From: Rhynchospora pubera
Taxonomy: Eukaryota > Streptophyta > Magnoliopsida > Poales > Cyperaceae
Reading direction: 5' to 3'
Length of the DNA stretch: 64,000 nt
NCBI GenBank assembly: GCA_028095005.1
Contig: CM051461.1
Span: 174,289,144-174,353,143 of the forward strand
Within the stretch, counting starts at the first letter, position 1, and each line of letters opens with the position of its first letter. Positions 21,289-33,300 of the stretch are shown here, one piece after another. The translations under genes and the position numbers were made by a program. The notes under the pieces are model-generated. The model did not search any database. It saw nothing but the letters and a program-made list of their open reading frames with translations, and was not told the DNA's origin.

Positions 21289-24200
21289 TAGGTCATTCTA
21301 TAATCTCACCTACTTCTTCAAATAGCAAAACGGAGATGTGCGCCGACTTACTTACAAATGATTTCAGTCGCTGAAGCTTGGTCTTGATGTGGCTCGCTAC
21401 TCGATCTTTGACGACACTGCGTTGCTTCTGTTGTTTGCTGTACCAGTGAACACAATCAAGTTAGCAATGGAGATTAACCATACCGATTTTGTTATCAATC
21501 CATATAATTGTAAGCAGCATCTTTATCCCTTTACTGCTATCAATGTTGTGAATTTTGTTTAATAGAACTTCTGTTCTATTTTCCGTAATCTCTTTAATAA
21601 GGATTTTGTTTTCTTCTTTAGGGATGTTTGGATTTTGATAATCACATCAGCCCTCGAAAGAAATAATCGATGACCTGTAAATAGAGAAGAAGTCGATAGA
21701 GAATGTCGGCATTAAGGTATTGCTAAATTCCTCTTCATTTCATTCTATCTTTGTTTGATAGGACAACAATTGCAAATTATCTTAATTTTGCGTTATATAT
21801 GTATACTTTTTTTCAATTTGGATGTGTATGGCTTACGGAATATGTTAGATTGTAATATTCTAGATTTTGTCCCCAGATTGTGTAATCATTGTATTTAATC
21901 ACATAGAGATATGGCTAATTAATTTATATTAGTTCCCATCATATTTATATATTTTATATTATAAACCCAGATTGTTTTATTATTTGGCAGTTCAAGCATT
22001 AGCATGTGGTTTCAAAATTACCCAGATTGTATACTTTTACTCGATTTATTTTGTGCTCTTTCCTCTTTGTTTTCCTCTGCTTCGTTCGATTGTGATTTAC
22101 AGCGATTTTCGCCGGGATTTCTTTCCCTTTTCTGCTTTCAATATCAGATTAGGGTTTCGTGAGCTACCTACTCCCTGTAATCTTCCTTTTTTTTCCTATT
22201 ATTCCTTCAAAAGGCGGCGTAGAGGCCCCAAGCGAACTATTGAAAATGAGCAGCTGACATCTTCGCCCGTTGATCTACGCAATCGCCGGTGTATCCGCAC
22301 TGTCGCCTGACATTTGACGATGAACTTTTACTCCGTGAAGTCCGTGAAAAGCGAGTAGATAGAAGCTTAACCTATTTTTGCTGTTGTTTTATTTCCTGCG
22401 CCTCCCTCCATCGCTCAGCCAGCCAGAGTCTTCACCGTCGAGTCTTGGGAGCTTCAAATTGGCCGAGTTTAACTGGTACTCTAATTAGACTTTATTAGAC
22501 TACTAATCATGACTCATGAGAGGATTTTGACCCAATTGATTTTTACGAAAGGATTTTGACTATCTCCGTCAATCAACCAGGGTTCTAAAGCATTTTTTAC
22601 GAGTACCTACACCCTACTCTTGAACTTGCGATCATCTCTAGGGGTTCGAAAGCAATTTCACTTTCTGTTTCGAAATCTAATTAGGATTATGTGCATTATA
22701 TTTCTCTATGTGTGAGTAATTCCATTGATCACACGCTTGCAAGTAATTCAGCAATATTGCACTTGCCTTCAATTATCTCGGTGCTCCATACAACCTCTTA
22801 CTTTAGGAAAAAGGTGCATTTTTAAAATGTTTTAATCCTAATTTAAGCGAGTTAATGTTTCCCTTATTTCTTTTATAAATAGAATGAAATCAAGGTGACT
22901 TTTATGTTGGCTTTAAACAATGCTTTTCAAATTGCATGATTACTCAATTGTTGAATATGACAAAATTTATGAAATGATGGAAATGACATTTTCATCTAAA
23001 AATAATAATATTGGCTCTTATTAGTGAATGTAAATACTGATATCACATAGGATAATTTGTGTACCTAATATTGATACTGGTTAGGCGAACATATATTCAG
23101 GACTACGACGATGTGTACAATATTGGCTCTTGCCGTCGAGGAAGAAGACGGTAGACGTCGTGATGCAGATGCAGACTACGACAATGTGTACAATTGCTAC
23201 ATGTGCCAGGTCAGGTTCACGACAAGCTCTCTGCAATCATATACTATTGTTGGCATGACAGATAATCTAACTCAAAATTAGAAAATTCAGTTTCAATTTC
23301 AATCTATTTTTTTTATCTCAAATATGAAGAAAATGTGTAAAAGGCAATTAGATAAACCGCAATATTCCAAGCTCAGGCCCAAGTAGGTCCATCTATAGCA
23401 TTGTCTTTGTGTTCAATTGGCAATCAAGGGCATGATTAGTATCTGACATCCATAGCGAAATTGTAAATCAGAAAGCTTTCTACAATTTAGTAGAAGTTCT
23501 ATTTTTTGAAATTTGTGCATGTTTCATAAAAGTTTTTCTTTTTTTTATAATAATAGTAGTAACATATTTGGATGATTTGCTAAGATCCATGCTTCCAATT
23601 TACCAAGAGTTGATCGCTACTGGTCTGCGGATTGTTTACATAATTTGTACATTCTTTGGGTTATTCTACTATAAGTGAAAATGCTGGTGAACAACTTCTA
23701 CATACTTGTATTTGTTTATTCATATGGAGCAATTTGAATGGACCGTTTTGAATCCAAAAAAAGTGAGATTTTGTGCTACAGACATTGGCTCTTTGGTATG
23801 ATATATAGAGCACTGTGCTTACATTTGATATGGTGTCTGTTTTTAATCTAACAATAACAAAGGGCTTTCTTGTTATACTAAATTGACCTATCTCTCAAAA
23901 GTCAAAATAGAGTATAAAGATTATCCATTGTGTTTGTATTAATCGTTGTAGATTCTGAAATATCTTCATTTTATTGCTATGGTTTTAAGTTGGTATAGAA
24001 CTTTTGTGCGAAGGAATTGTGACCTTTAATTATTCCTCTCCTCTTATTTCCAGATCAATTGGGAGCATTGAAGAAGAAAAAAATGAACAAGCAACCTTTT
24101 ATATATAACTTTGTTTCTGAGAGAACTGTGGTGTTCGATGAGCACTCCTTTCTAGAAATTTCAATGCAATTGCAATTCACTGTTGGACAATCTATATGTT

Positions 24201-24525
24201 CTTTTGTTGCTTGTAAATATTTCAACCAAAAGCATTCTTTTCTCTTTTAAATCAGTACCACTTTTTTTTATTTGTTAGAGATTACATAGTATAATTATTA
24301 AAACTGGTCTTATTTTTATTGTTTTCCTCCAAACTTCGTTGATGATACTTTTATACTCAGAGTTCGGTATTTGATATAGAAATGCAATGTAATTGTAAAA
24401 GAATTGTTGGCATATTTTCATTTGACACCGGTGATTGTCGTGAATGATAAGGTATGCGTAAATATCTTGTCTCTGTAATACTTCAATATTTCAATTGAGA
24501 ATTCGTATTTAAGCTATTTTTTTTA
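21289..24525. other. Unassigned region with one possible coding scrap
   Basis: Just after a TTTCAG at 21362-21367, an open stretch on the plus strand (21368-21510) reads like real protein (VARYSIFDDTALLLLFAVPV, then AMEINHTDFVINPYN) and is followed by GTAAGC; it looks like an exon of something I cannot name. The 112-codon frame at 21972 and the Arg-rich end near 22200-22300 are not recognised. From 23090 to 23220 there is a GAC/GTG-rich patch with a short duplicated phrase (TACGAC-ATGTGTACAA). The rest is AT-rich without genes. Confidence 0.4.
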
Positions 24526-25082
24526 GATAATTAGTTTTATGCCACTGTGAATTTTGTTAATTAGAAGAATGTCATTTTTAAATTGCTAATTAAATTTCTG
24601 CCATCATTAAATTGCTAAAATTAGTTTTATGCCACTATTTTTCTAAAATCATACTAAATTCTAAAAATGCCATTACCAAAATTGTCATTCTTCATTTTTA
24701 ATGACTAAATTACCCTCATTAAAAACAAAGTCTAAAATAAAAAAAATAGACGGCGCTGAGGTTGAAATTTATTAATCATTGAAATGTTACTCATATCATA
24801 TGCGACATATGTGGAATTATTTGAATGTTAAAATTTATAATTTTTTCTCCTCCCCAATATCACTTAATTTTATGCATACATCCAAAGAAACTTTATTTTT
24901 TTTCCGTGATCATTTATAGAAGAGCTTCAAAGTTTAATTTTATGTATAAAATTAATTTTGTTGCCCATCGTGGAGTATAATCAAGTACAATGACTTACAT
25001 TAGAAAAAATTGGCAAAAAAATATTTTTGCCAAATAAATTTTAAAAACTTAAGCTTTCTTATTTGAAAATTAGAATTATACC

Positions 25083-26538
25083 TGTTGTCCCTAATGGAGG
25101 CGGCTTAACCAAGGTTTAGCGGAAGCGATTAAGGTTTTGGACCGGTTTGGTATGAACTATCCTAACACAATTCAATTGGTACCCAATACAAGCAAGCACA
25201 CAAGCAATTCAAGTATAGCAAGATAATAAAGAGAGAAAGAGAGAGAGAAATTGAACACGCGATGTGATTACGGAGTTCCGACCCGCTAGAAGAAGCTAGC
25301 CTTAGTCGTACGTCTCCGGGAGTTCCGCTACCACGAAAGGGTGCGCTCCGTTCAATTCCAACAAGAACGGGACTACAACTTCGAACCGAATCACCTCGTC
25401 ACAAGGACACTCGAGGCGGATCGGCCTAACTCGAATGGCACAACGGCCTCAAAGGAGAAGAGCTCTCAACCTATTCCAACCTACACCTAGCGACAATGTC
25501 GGGGCGGTGGTGTTTGAGGCTACTAAATCTCTCAAGATGGTCTAGCTATGAAAAGCTCAAGTGGGAGAGTATCCCTATGCTCAAAGGCTCAATTCTGGTC
25601 TAATTTTGCAAAGTGAAGCTCTCTGATGAGAGAGAACAAGGGGTGGATATATATAGGGCTCGAGATGAGCAGTTCCCCAGCAAAAACTGGACACAGCGTT
25701 GTACAACTCTGAATGGCGTTGTACAACGCTGGAATATGACCGTTGTAAAATCTAACGGCTCTTTAATATAGCCGTTGGTCTGTCAGAGCGTTGTGCAACG
25801 CTATATGCCGTCGCACAACGCAGGAATGTAAAACCAAAGGAAAGCTCCGACAATTCCGTTGGAAATTGTCAGAGCGTTGCTTGCCACTGAATGGCGTTAC
25901 ACAACGCTAAAGGGAGACAAAAGGAACAACTCTGACAGATTCAACAGGGCGTTGTACAACTCTATATACCGTCACACAACGCTAACGTTACCCAACGCTG
26001 AAAGGCGTTGGCTAACGTTAACAGAGCGCTGTCTGAACAGCCAGCTAACTTGGGATTTTTGTGGCGTTGTGCAACGCTATATGGCGTTGCACGATGGTAC
26101 TCAGGAAATTTTCCAAGTTTTTTAACTGCAGCGTTGTACAACTCTATTCAGCGTTGTACAACGTTGTGAATCAGCGTTGCCTAACTCTATATAGCGTTGT
26201 GCAACGTTGATTCACAAAAGTAAGAATTTAGCTGTTCGGGCGTTGTGTAACTCTATCTAGCGTTGTACGACGCTAGGTCACAGAAAACAGGATTTTGCTG
26301 GTTTATTGAGCTTTTCGCTATCTAGACCATTTCAAGGATAAACAAGGACTAAAGTAAACCTTCTATCCTAGTCTAAGCTAGCCTATAAGCTCTCTAATGA
26401 CTTGATCTTGATCTTTCTTAAGGCTTTTATCCAAGTCCTCATAAATTGTATCTTCTTCCTATAAAACTCAAAGAAGATTGTTAAATGCCAAATGATATTG
26501 TTTTGCAATCGACAAACCTAGAGACGTTTAGTACAACA
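25083..26538 (-). repeat. 3' LTR of the gag-only Copia element
   Basis: 1456 bp, identical in length and nearly in sequence to 28270-29725. It contains the same palindrome cluster (25690-26280) and TATA box (25648-25655). The 88-codon frame at 25859-26125 is a by-product of the palindromes, not a gene. Confidence 0.95.
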
Positions 26539-26556
26539 ATCTCCCCCTTTTGACGA
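26539..26556 (-). promoter_or_regulatory. Polypurine tract of the Copia element
   Basis: On the element strand AAAAGGGGGAGAT lies directly before the 3' LTR, where plus-strand priming occurs. At least four further AGGGGGAG-type tracts lie between here and the gag stop (near 26620, 26667, 26685 and 26792). Confidence 0.8.
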
Positions 26557-26839
26557 TTTGCAAAACAATATCATTAGTAAAGCGATTAAATTTTGGCATT
26601 TCACAAGCTTTACTACAATTCTCCCCCTTTTTGTAAATCGACAAAAAAGTGAAAATTGTAGCAAGCTCCCCCTAAATTTATGGCTCCCCCTTAATTTTGG
26701 AGAAAAGGAATTGGAGAACCAATTTAGAGCACTACACAAAGTAGTGTGACCAAATTTAACCTCTCAAACAAAAATAAGAGAGAAATAAAGAGGCTCCCCC
26801 TAAAGATTTGGCTTAAAAGACCGGGGGATAACTTGGTAT

Positions 26840-28213
26840 TTAGGCCACATTGGTTACCATACCGCTAGTTATACCACTAGAGGTACAAGATTTTGGAACC
26901 CACTTACTTTTGGACTCACCATTTGGTTTCCTAAGTTTGCATTCCAACGAGATATGACCATTTTGACAACAATAGTTGCAATATGCATTGGTTGGCTTAG
27001 GCATGGTAGAACCCTTAACAAAATGAGAATAGTAATGGGCTCTAAGGTATTCGGCCTTCTTCTTAGGATCATTGGATGAGGCATTAAAATCCTTTTTGCG
27101 ATCCTTTTGGAAATTTTGGGAAACATTCTTTTTATGCCCATTGGATTGACCTTTGTGGTTTTGAGAAGAGTGTTGCTCTTTAAATTCATAAAACCATCCA
27201 TCGGGTCCTCTAAAATAGATTTTATTGGACGCCTTTGGAACAAAAACCTTCTTTTCTTGATTTTGCAAATTCTTTTCGTTTTGCACTCTAGTGTTTCTAG
27301 GTTTCCTTTGGTACATATGTGCATGACCACGAGAATTCCTAGGTTTTTGAAATTGTGTGTTTTGTGCAACATGTTTCCCATTTTTGTATGACAAGTTCTT
27401 TTTCTTGGTTTGATAAGGCTTTTGGTAACCAAGACCGGACTTGTCATGAGGCTTTTGACCTTTGAAAAGGTTTTTCAAATCCGTTTTAGGAACTTGAGCT
27501 AAAACCGATTTTTCAAGTTGTTTTTCAAGCTCCTTTATTTTAGCCTCATACTCACCCATCTTAGAAGTAAGCTCATCTACCTTGGTTTTTAAGGTTTCTA
27601 TGGTATCGGCTTTCCTAACCAAGGCATCATGGGTAGCATCAAGAATAGAGTTCAACCTATCACAATCAACACATTTGGTTGAACAAGTTGGTTCATCATC
27701 ACTCTCACTATCACTACTACTAAGAGATTCATTGAGAGGAAGATATACCTTAGGAGAGCATGTCTTTGGTGATGTTGATGGAGTGGAATGATTTGAAAGA
27801 ATCGGGGATTCCATCTCTTTGGCAATGAATGCATGTTCTTCGTAGTTGTCCGAATCGGATGTACATGGATCGAGCTCCGAATCCGTGTGGACTCCTCCCA
27901 TTTGGCTTCCTTCGAAACAACTCAAGATGGCTCTCCATATGTCCCTAGCTATATCAAAATCGCAAGCAAGTGTGCTACCAATTGATTCATGTACCGAGCT
28001 TAGGATGACATTGACCGCATAGTCATTGTCCTCCTTTTCCCTCAAGGCCTCGGTGGTAAGCTTGTTAGTATTTGGTTTAAATCTAGATTCATTTGCCACA
28101 ATATACCAAACACCCATGCTTTTGAGGTAGCTAACCATACCATTTTTCCAAATAGAGAAATTTGTGCAAGTATGGTCCAATTTACCCGGTTTTTCTACAA
28201 TTCTAGCCGCCAT
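26840..28213 (-). CDS. Retrotransposon Gag polyprotein
   Basis: 457 codons, intact. The N-terminus (residues 1-100: KLDHTCTNFSIWKNGMVSYL, DIWRAILSCFEG) matches the start of Copia-type Gag (DUF4219/UBN2 group), but the UBN2 part stops abruptly at residue 105 and is followed by an acidic Ser-rich linker. Residues 184-238 look like a coiled coil. A basic Lys/Gln/Asn-rich stretch follows, with a zinc knuckle CX2CX4HX4C at C412, C415, H420, C425. It should form particles and package RNA in the cytoplasm. No pol follows. The shortened capsid part is unusual and may be a derivative specialised for parasitising a full-length relative. Confidence 0.9.
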   Translation of the reverse strand: MAARIVEKPGKLDHTCTNFSIWKNGMVSYLKSMGVWYIVANESRFKPNTNKLTTEALREKEDNDYAVNVILSSVHESIGSTLACDFDIARDIWRAILSCFEGSQMGGVHTDSELDPCTSDSDNYEEHAFIAKEMESPILSNHSTPSTSPKTCSPKVYLPLNESLSSSDSESDDEPTCSTKCVDCDRLNSILDATHDALVRKADTIETLKTKVDELTSKMGEYEAKIKELEKQLEKSVLAQVPKTDLKNLFKGQKPHDKSGLGYQKPYQTKKKNLSYKNGKHVAQNTQFQKPRNSRGHAHMYQRKPRNTRVQNEKNLQNQEKKVFVPKASNKIYFRGPDGWFYEFKEQHSSQNHKGQSNGHKKNVSQNFQKDRKKDFNASSNDPKKKAEYLRAHYYSHFVKGSTMPKPTNAYCNYCCQNGHISLECKLRKPNGESKSKWVPKSCTSSGITSGMVTNVA

Positions 28214-28251
28214 GATCGAAAACCAAGATTAAGAATAGCTTAATCGAGGTT

Positions 28252-28266
28252 CCTGCTCTGATACCA
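28252..28266 (-). promoter_or_regulatory. Primer binding site for tRNA-iMet
   Basis: On the element strand, TGGTATCAGAGCAGG follows the 5' LTR after three bases (AAG). TGGTATCAGAGC is the standard plant initiator-Met primer site used by Copia elements to start reverse transcription. Confidence 0.93.
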
Positions 28267-28269
28267 CTT

Positions 28270-29725
28270 TGTTGTCCCTAATGGAGGCGGCTTAACCAAG
28301 GTTTAGCGGAAGCGATTAAGGTTTTGGACCGGTTTGGTATGAACTATCCTAACACAATTCAATTGGTACCCAATACAAGCAAGCACACAAGCAATTCAAG
28401 TATAGCAAGATAATAAAGAGAGAAAGAGAGAGAGAAATTGAACACGCGATGTGATTACGGAGTTCCGACCCGCTAGAAGAAGCTAGCCTTAGTCGTACGT
28501 CTCCGGGAGTTCCGCTACCACGAAAGGGTGCGCTCCGTTCAATTCCAACAAGAACGGGACTACAACTTCGAACCGAATCACCTCGTCACAAGGACACTCG
28601 AGGCGGATCGGCCTAACTCGAATGGCACAACGGCCTCAAAGGAGAAGAGCTCTCAACCTATTCCAACCTACACCTAGCGACAATGTCGGGGCGGTGGTGT
28701 TTGAGGCTACTAAATCTCTCAAGATGGTCTAGCTATGAAAAGCTCAAGTGGGAGAGTATCCCTATGCTCAAAGGCTCAATTCTGGTCTAATTTTGCAAAG
28801 TGAAGCTCTCTGATGAGAGAGAACAAGGGGTGGATATATATAGGGCTCGAGATGAGCAGTTCCCCAGCAAAAACTGGACACAGCGTTGTACAACTCTGAA
28901 TGGCGTTGTACAACGCTGGAATATGACCGTTGTAAAATCTAACGGCTCTTTAATATAGCCGTTGGTCTGTCAGAGCGTTGTGCAACGCTATATGCCGTCG
29001 CACAACGCAGGAATGTAAAACCAAAGGAAAGCTCCGACAATTCCGTTGGAAATTGTCAGAGCGTTGCTTGCCACTGAATGGCGTTACACAATGCTAAAGG
29101 GAGACAAAAGGAACAACTCTGACAGATTCAACAGGGCGTTGTACAACTCTATATACCGTCACACAACGCTAACGTTACCCAACGCTGAAAGGCGTTGGCT
29201 AACGTTAACAGAGCGCTGTCTGAACAGCCAGCTAACTTGGGATTTTTGTGGCGTTGTGCAACGCTATATGGCGTTGCACGATGGTACTCAGGAAATTTTC
29301 CAAGTTTTTTAACTGCAGCGTTGTACAACTCTATTCAGCGTTGTACAACGTTGTGAATCAGCGTTGCCTAACTCTATATAGCGTTGTGCAACGTTGATTC
29401 ACAAAAGTAAGAATTTAGCTGTTCGGGCGTTGTGTAACTCTATCTAGCGTTGTACGACGCTAGGTCACAGAAAACAGGATTTTGCTGGTTTATTGAGCTT
29501 TTCGCTATCTAGACCATTTCAAGGATAAACAAGGACTAAAGTAAACCTTCTATCCTAGTCTAAGCTAGCCTATAAGCTCTCTAATGACTTGATCTTGATC
29601 TTTCTTAAGGCTTTTATCCAAGTCCTCATAAATTGTATCTTCTTCCTATAAAACTCAAAGAAGATTGTTAAATGCCAAATGATATTGTTTTGCAATCGAC
29701 AAACCTAGAGACGTTTAGTACAACA
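28270..29725 (-). repeat. 5' LTR of the gag-only Copia element, with palindrome array in U3
   Basis: The U3 part (29725 downward) has about 18 imperfect copies of a palindromic core GCGTTGTACAACGC between about 28877 and 29467. They are mostly arranged in pairs separated by a short TATA-like spacer. The TATA box of the LTR (TATATATA, 28835-28842) follows directly. This layout suggests an enhancer array upstream of the promoter. Confidence 0.9.
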
Positions 29726-30310
29726 ATACCATCTAACAATAACTTATTAGATTTATACCACTATTTTCATGCACCGCTGGCATAGAATAATTTTGATATT
29801 TTGCCGTGGCATAAAACTAATTGTTATTGATTTATAATGGCATAAAACCAATTATATATTTTGCGATGGCATGTCACAATTTTTTTTGTTTTATAGTGGC
29901 ATATTTAAAAGGGTAAAATTGTCCTATCAATTTTTGATGGCATAAAAATAATTTGTAATTTAGTGATGTCATATTTCTAATTTTAAATATTTGTAGTGGC
30001 ATAAATCTAAATCACACTATTTTTTTAATCTCCACTTCCCTAAAAAAATGCTAATTTTTTAATACGTCTTTTTATTACTGGCATTTTAAGAAAGGTAAAT
30101 TTAGAAAGTTTACCATATATAACCATTTATTGATATATTTTATACAGCAAGAAACAATTCCTTTTAGGAAAAAAATGATTCGCAACATATGCTTGACTGC
30201 AACAATAAATTGCACATAAGGAAAAAGTATCTAAAATTAGTATATTCTTTCATTGTTTACTTCTAATGTTATTTAAATTCCCTAAATTTGGAAAGTAAAT
30301 TAATTATTAT

Positions 30311-33300
30311 CAAGGTTCTAAAATGCGGCGCATTATCGCCGAATTATCGAAAATAGCGGTTTTGAGAGACCAACCGCACGATAACATTGAGATATTTTCT
30401 GAAAAAGCGGTCCTTCGCATAAACGGATTTAACGCCGTTTTATCGTTAAATTAATTCGGTTTTTGCGGAAAAAAAACGGAACAACACTCCTAATATAAAA
30501 CCCAACCCAAATTTCTTCAGAACCCTAGATCCCTTCCTCAGTTCTATCGCCGTTCCTCTTCCTCATATCGTCACTCTTCTGCTCCCCCACCCACAGCCCC
30601 TCACCATCTTCTCCGTCGATCTTTCCGTTCTCCGCCGATTGCTCCGCTCCTCTTCCACCACAGCCCCATTTGCTCCGCCTCTTTCTCTTCTCCGCTGGTC
30701 CATATTAACCGTAAGTGTTTCACATGTCTTTTCACACTTCTTTGCTAAATAATCTGATATTCGTAAGTTTTTCGCTTCTCCGCTGGTCCATATCAATATT
30801 TTTTTATTCATTCATTTTACAAAGCATTTACCTTCTTTGTTACCAATACTTTTTTATTCTCTGGAATTGCTCCCAATACTTTAGTATTCACTAAAATTGC
30901 TGACGAATTAAGTTTGATTTCATCATTAATGAATAAATCGCTGGGCTATGTAATAGTTTAACCTTTTTTGTTTTGATTCTGGTATCGTACCAGTAAAAGT
31001 AAAAACCAAATGATGCAAGGGAGAAAGAAACAATTGGATTTTGGTTTTTATCAGGAATTCAGGATGCTTTAATTACTGTAATATACTCTTTGGTTTTTAA
31101 TGTATGCCTACGAGCTTGTTCCAAAAAAAAAAAGTAAAAACCATCTTGTAAGGTGACCTGTTGTGTACTTAAAATATCTTAATTGAGTTAATTCTTAAAA
31201 TATTGTTGGGCTAACTCAAATCTTACTGTTATTTATGCACTGTATGTATGTCAAATTGTCAATATTTTTTTCATTGATTTTGTTATTTATACATCAATCT
31301 CTTTGTTCTCTCTTTGTAGTTAAGAATTATGGCGAGCTCTTCGACAAATAAGCCAAAGTCTAAAGATCCAGGATGGGACCACTGCTCCTTAACGAGTCTA
31401 AATAGCAATTTGAAGGTCACCTGCAAGCATTGTCTGAAGATAGTGCATGGGATTACTCGATTGAAGTATCATCTTGCTGGGATTCCAAAGGATGTTGCTC
31501 CCTGCACGAGTGTCCCTGAAGAGGTGAGAAAGATCTTTTCTGATGATATTCTTGCCAAAAATAGATTGAAGGAGAAAAAAATTGAGGAAACAAGTCGAGT
31601 GAGGAGGGAAGTAAATTTAAGCCACTCAGAAGTAGAAGAATCAGATGGTGATGAGGCTCAAGCTAATGCGATTAAAATTGTGAGGAAGAAATCTGTTGGG
31701 GCTGGACCTATGGATAGTTTTTGTAAGCTATCTCCTGAAGAAGCAAGAAAACAAGGTGCTAAGGAAAAGGTTCAATCTACAATGACAACAAAAAATCAAG
31801 AAGATAGGAGGAATCGTGCTTGTGAATACATTGCACAATGGTTTTATGAGGCTGGAATTCCACATAACACGGTGACACTACCTAGTTTTGACCGTATGTT
31901 GGAAGCTATAGGAGATTATGGTCGAGGTTTAAAGGGTCCATCCCCTTATGAACTTAGCGGGCCTTTCCTACAAAAGCGCAAGAAGAAAGTACAAGAGGCA
32001 GTTATGAAACATAAAGTTACATGGGAGTCCAGTGGTTGTTCGGTTATGACAGATGGATGGACTGATAAGAAGGGAAGAGGAATTATGAATCTTATGATTC
32101 ATAGTGCAGAAGGTGTCTGTTTTCTCAAGTCAATTGATGCTTCAGCTAAAAAGAAAAATGGTGCATATATTTTTGATATGGTTGATAGATGCATTGAGGA
32201 GATTGGTGAGAAGAATGTGGTTCAAGTGGTCACTGACACTGCCAGACCTAATCAGACTATGGGAGCCTTGTTGAGGGAAAAATGGCCACATATCTATTGG
32301 ACGGGATGTGCTGCTCACTGCATAGATCTCATGCTAGAAGATATAGGGGGCTTACCAAAGGTGAGAAGCACGATTAAAGATGCAAAGGTGATCACTGTTT
32401 TTCTTTATGCACATACACGTGTCTTAAGTTTAATGAGAGAGTACCTTGGCAAGGATCTGGTTCGTGCTGGTATTACTCGTTTTGCAACAGCTTATTTGAA
32501 TTTAAAAAGCCTCTTGGAAAGAAAAAATGACTTGCGAAGGTTACTTCGATCTGATGAGCTTAATGATATGGGGTACTTGGGCAGTGTCAAGGGAAGGAGA
32601 GCTGATAAGTTAATTAGGTCTGATAAGTTCTGGCAAGGAGTAGAAGATGCTATCAACATTTTTGAGCCATTAGTTGAGGTGTTAAGGCGAGTAGATGGCG
32701 ATACACCGGCCATGGGATTCTTATATGGTGATTTGGTAAATGCTAAAAAAGAAATTGCTTCAAGATTTGATGGAAAGGAGAAGAAGAAATACAAGGTTGC
32801 TTTGGAAATAGTTGATAAGAGGTGGGATGATAAGCTCAAGACACCATTGCATTTGGCGGGATATTATTTGAATCCATACTTCTATCATTCAAATAAGTCA
32901 GAGATGGAGAGAAATACCAATTTCAGGGGCAGTCTGACCACTTGTATGGCTACCATGGGTCTTGATGATGAAGCACAAGATAAGATTCTACAAGAGGAGC
33001 TAGACCTTTATCGAAACAATGTCGGATCCTTTGGAATTAGCACTGCTAAAAGACAACGTACTAGAAGGAACTTCAATCCAGGTATCGCAATTTAAAATTA
33101 AAAAAATTACTTAGTAGTTAGTACTTAACTACTTATTAATAAATGTGTACTAATCTGAAATTTAAATGATAGCACAATGGTGGCAAAATCATGGTAGCAG
33201 TGCACCTCATTTGCAACAGTTGCGACAAGAATATTGAGTTTGACATGCAGCTCGTCTGGATGCGAAAGGAATTGGAGCACATTTGAGCAAGTAAGCTATC

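Larger units (their letters stand above)
25083..29725 (-). mobile_element. Gag-only Copia-type LTR retrotransposon, very young
   Basis: Two LTRs of exactly 1456 bp (25083-26538 and 28270-29725) start TGTTGT and end ACAACA, flanked by the 5-bp duplication ATACC (25078-25082, 29726-29730). I find a single difference between LTRs (C at about 25909, T at about 29096). The internal 1731 bp on the minus strand contain a tRNA-iMet primer site, a 457-codon gag and a polypurine tract. There is no protease, integrase or reverse transcriptase, so it must move in trans. Near-identical LTRs mean it inserted very recently. It lies inside the TGGCATAAA-type inverted-repeat element. Confidence 0.95.
24526..30017. 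mobile_element. Long inverted-repeat element, hosting a nested Copia insertion
   Basis: Before and after the retrotransposon (24526-25082 and 29731-30017) lies sequence built from degenerate copies of TGGCATAAAACTAATT. The left end (AATTAGTTTTATGCCACTG) is the inverse of the right end (GTAGTGGCATAAATCTAAAT), and homology runs inward for at least 80 bases. Flanks CTATTTTTTT on both sides could be a 9-10 bp duplication as in Mutator-like elements, but being a T-run this is weak evidence. Without the Copia it is about 840 bp. A fragment of the same family lies in the satellite at 52725-52812. Confidence 0.55.

Noticed and set aside
25859..26125. 88-codon open frame in the LTR, repeated at 29046-29312
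   Set aside because: It lies in the palindrome cluster of the LTR U3 on the antisense strand of the element; it is present twice only because the LTR is.
24526..30017. Calling the TGGCATAAA-type element a firm Mutator-like element
   Set aside because: The only candidate duplication is a T-run (CTATTTTTTT), which could match by chance; superfamily left open.
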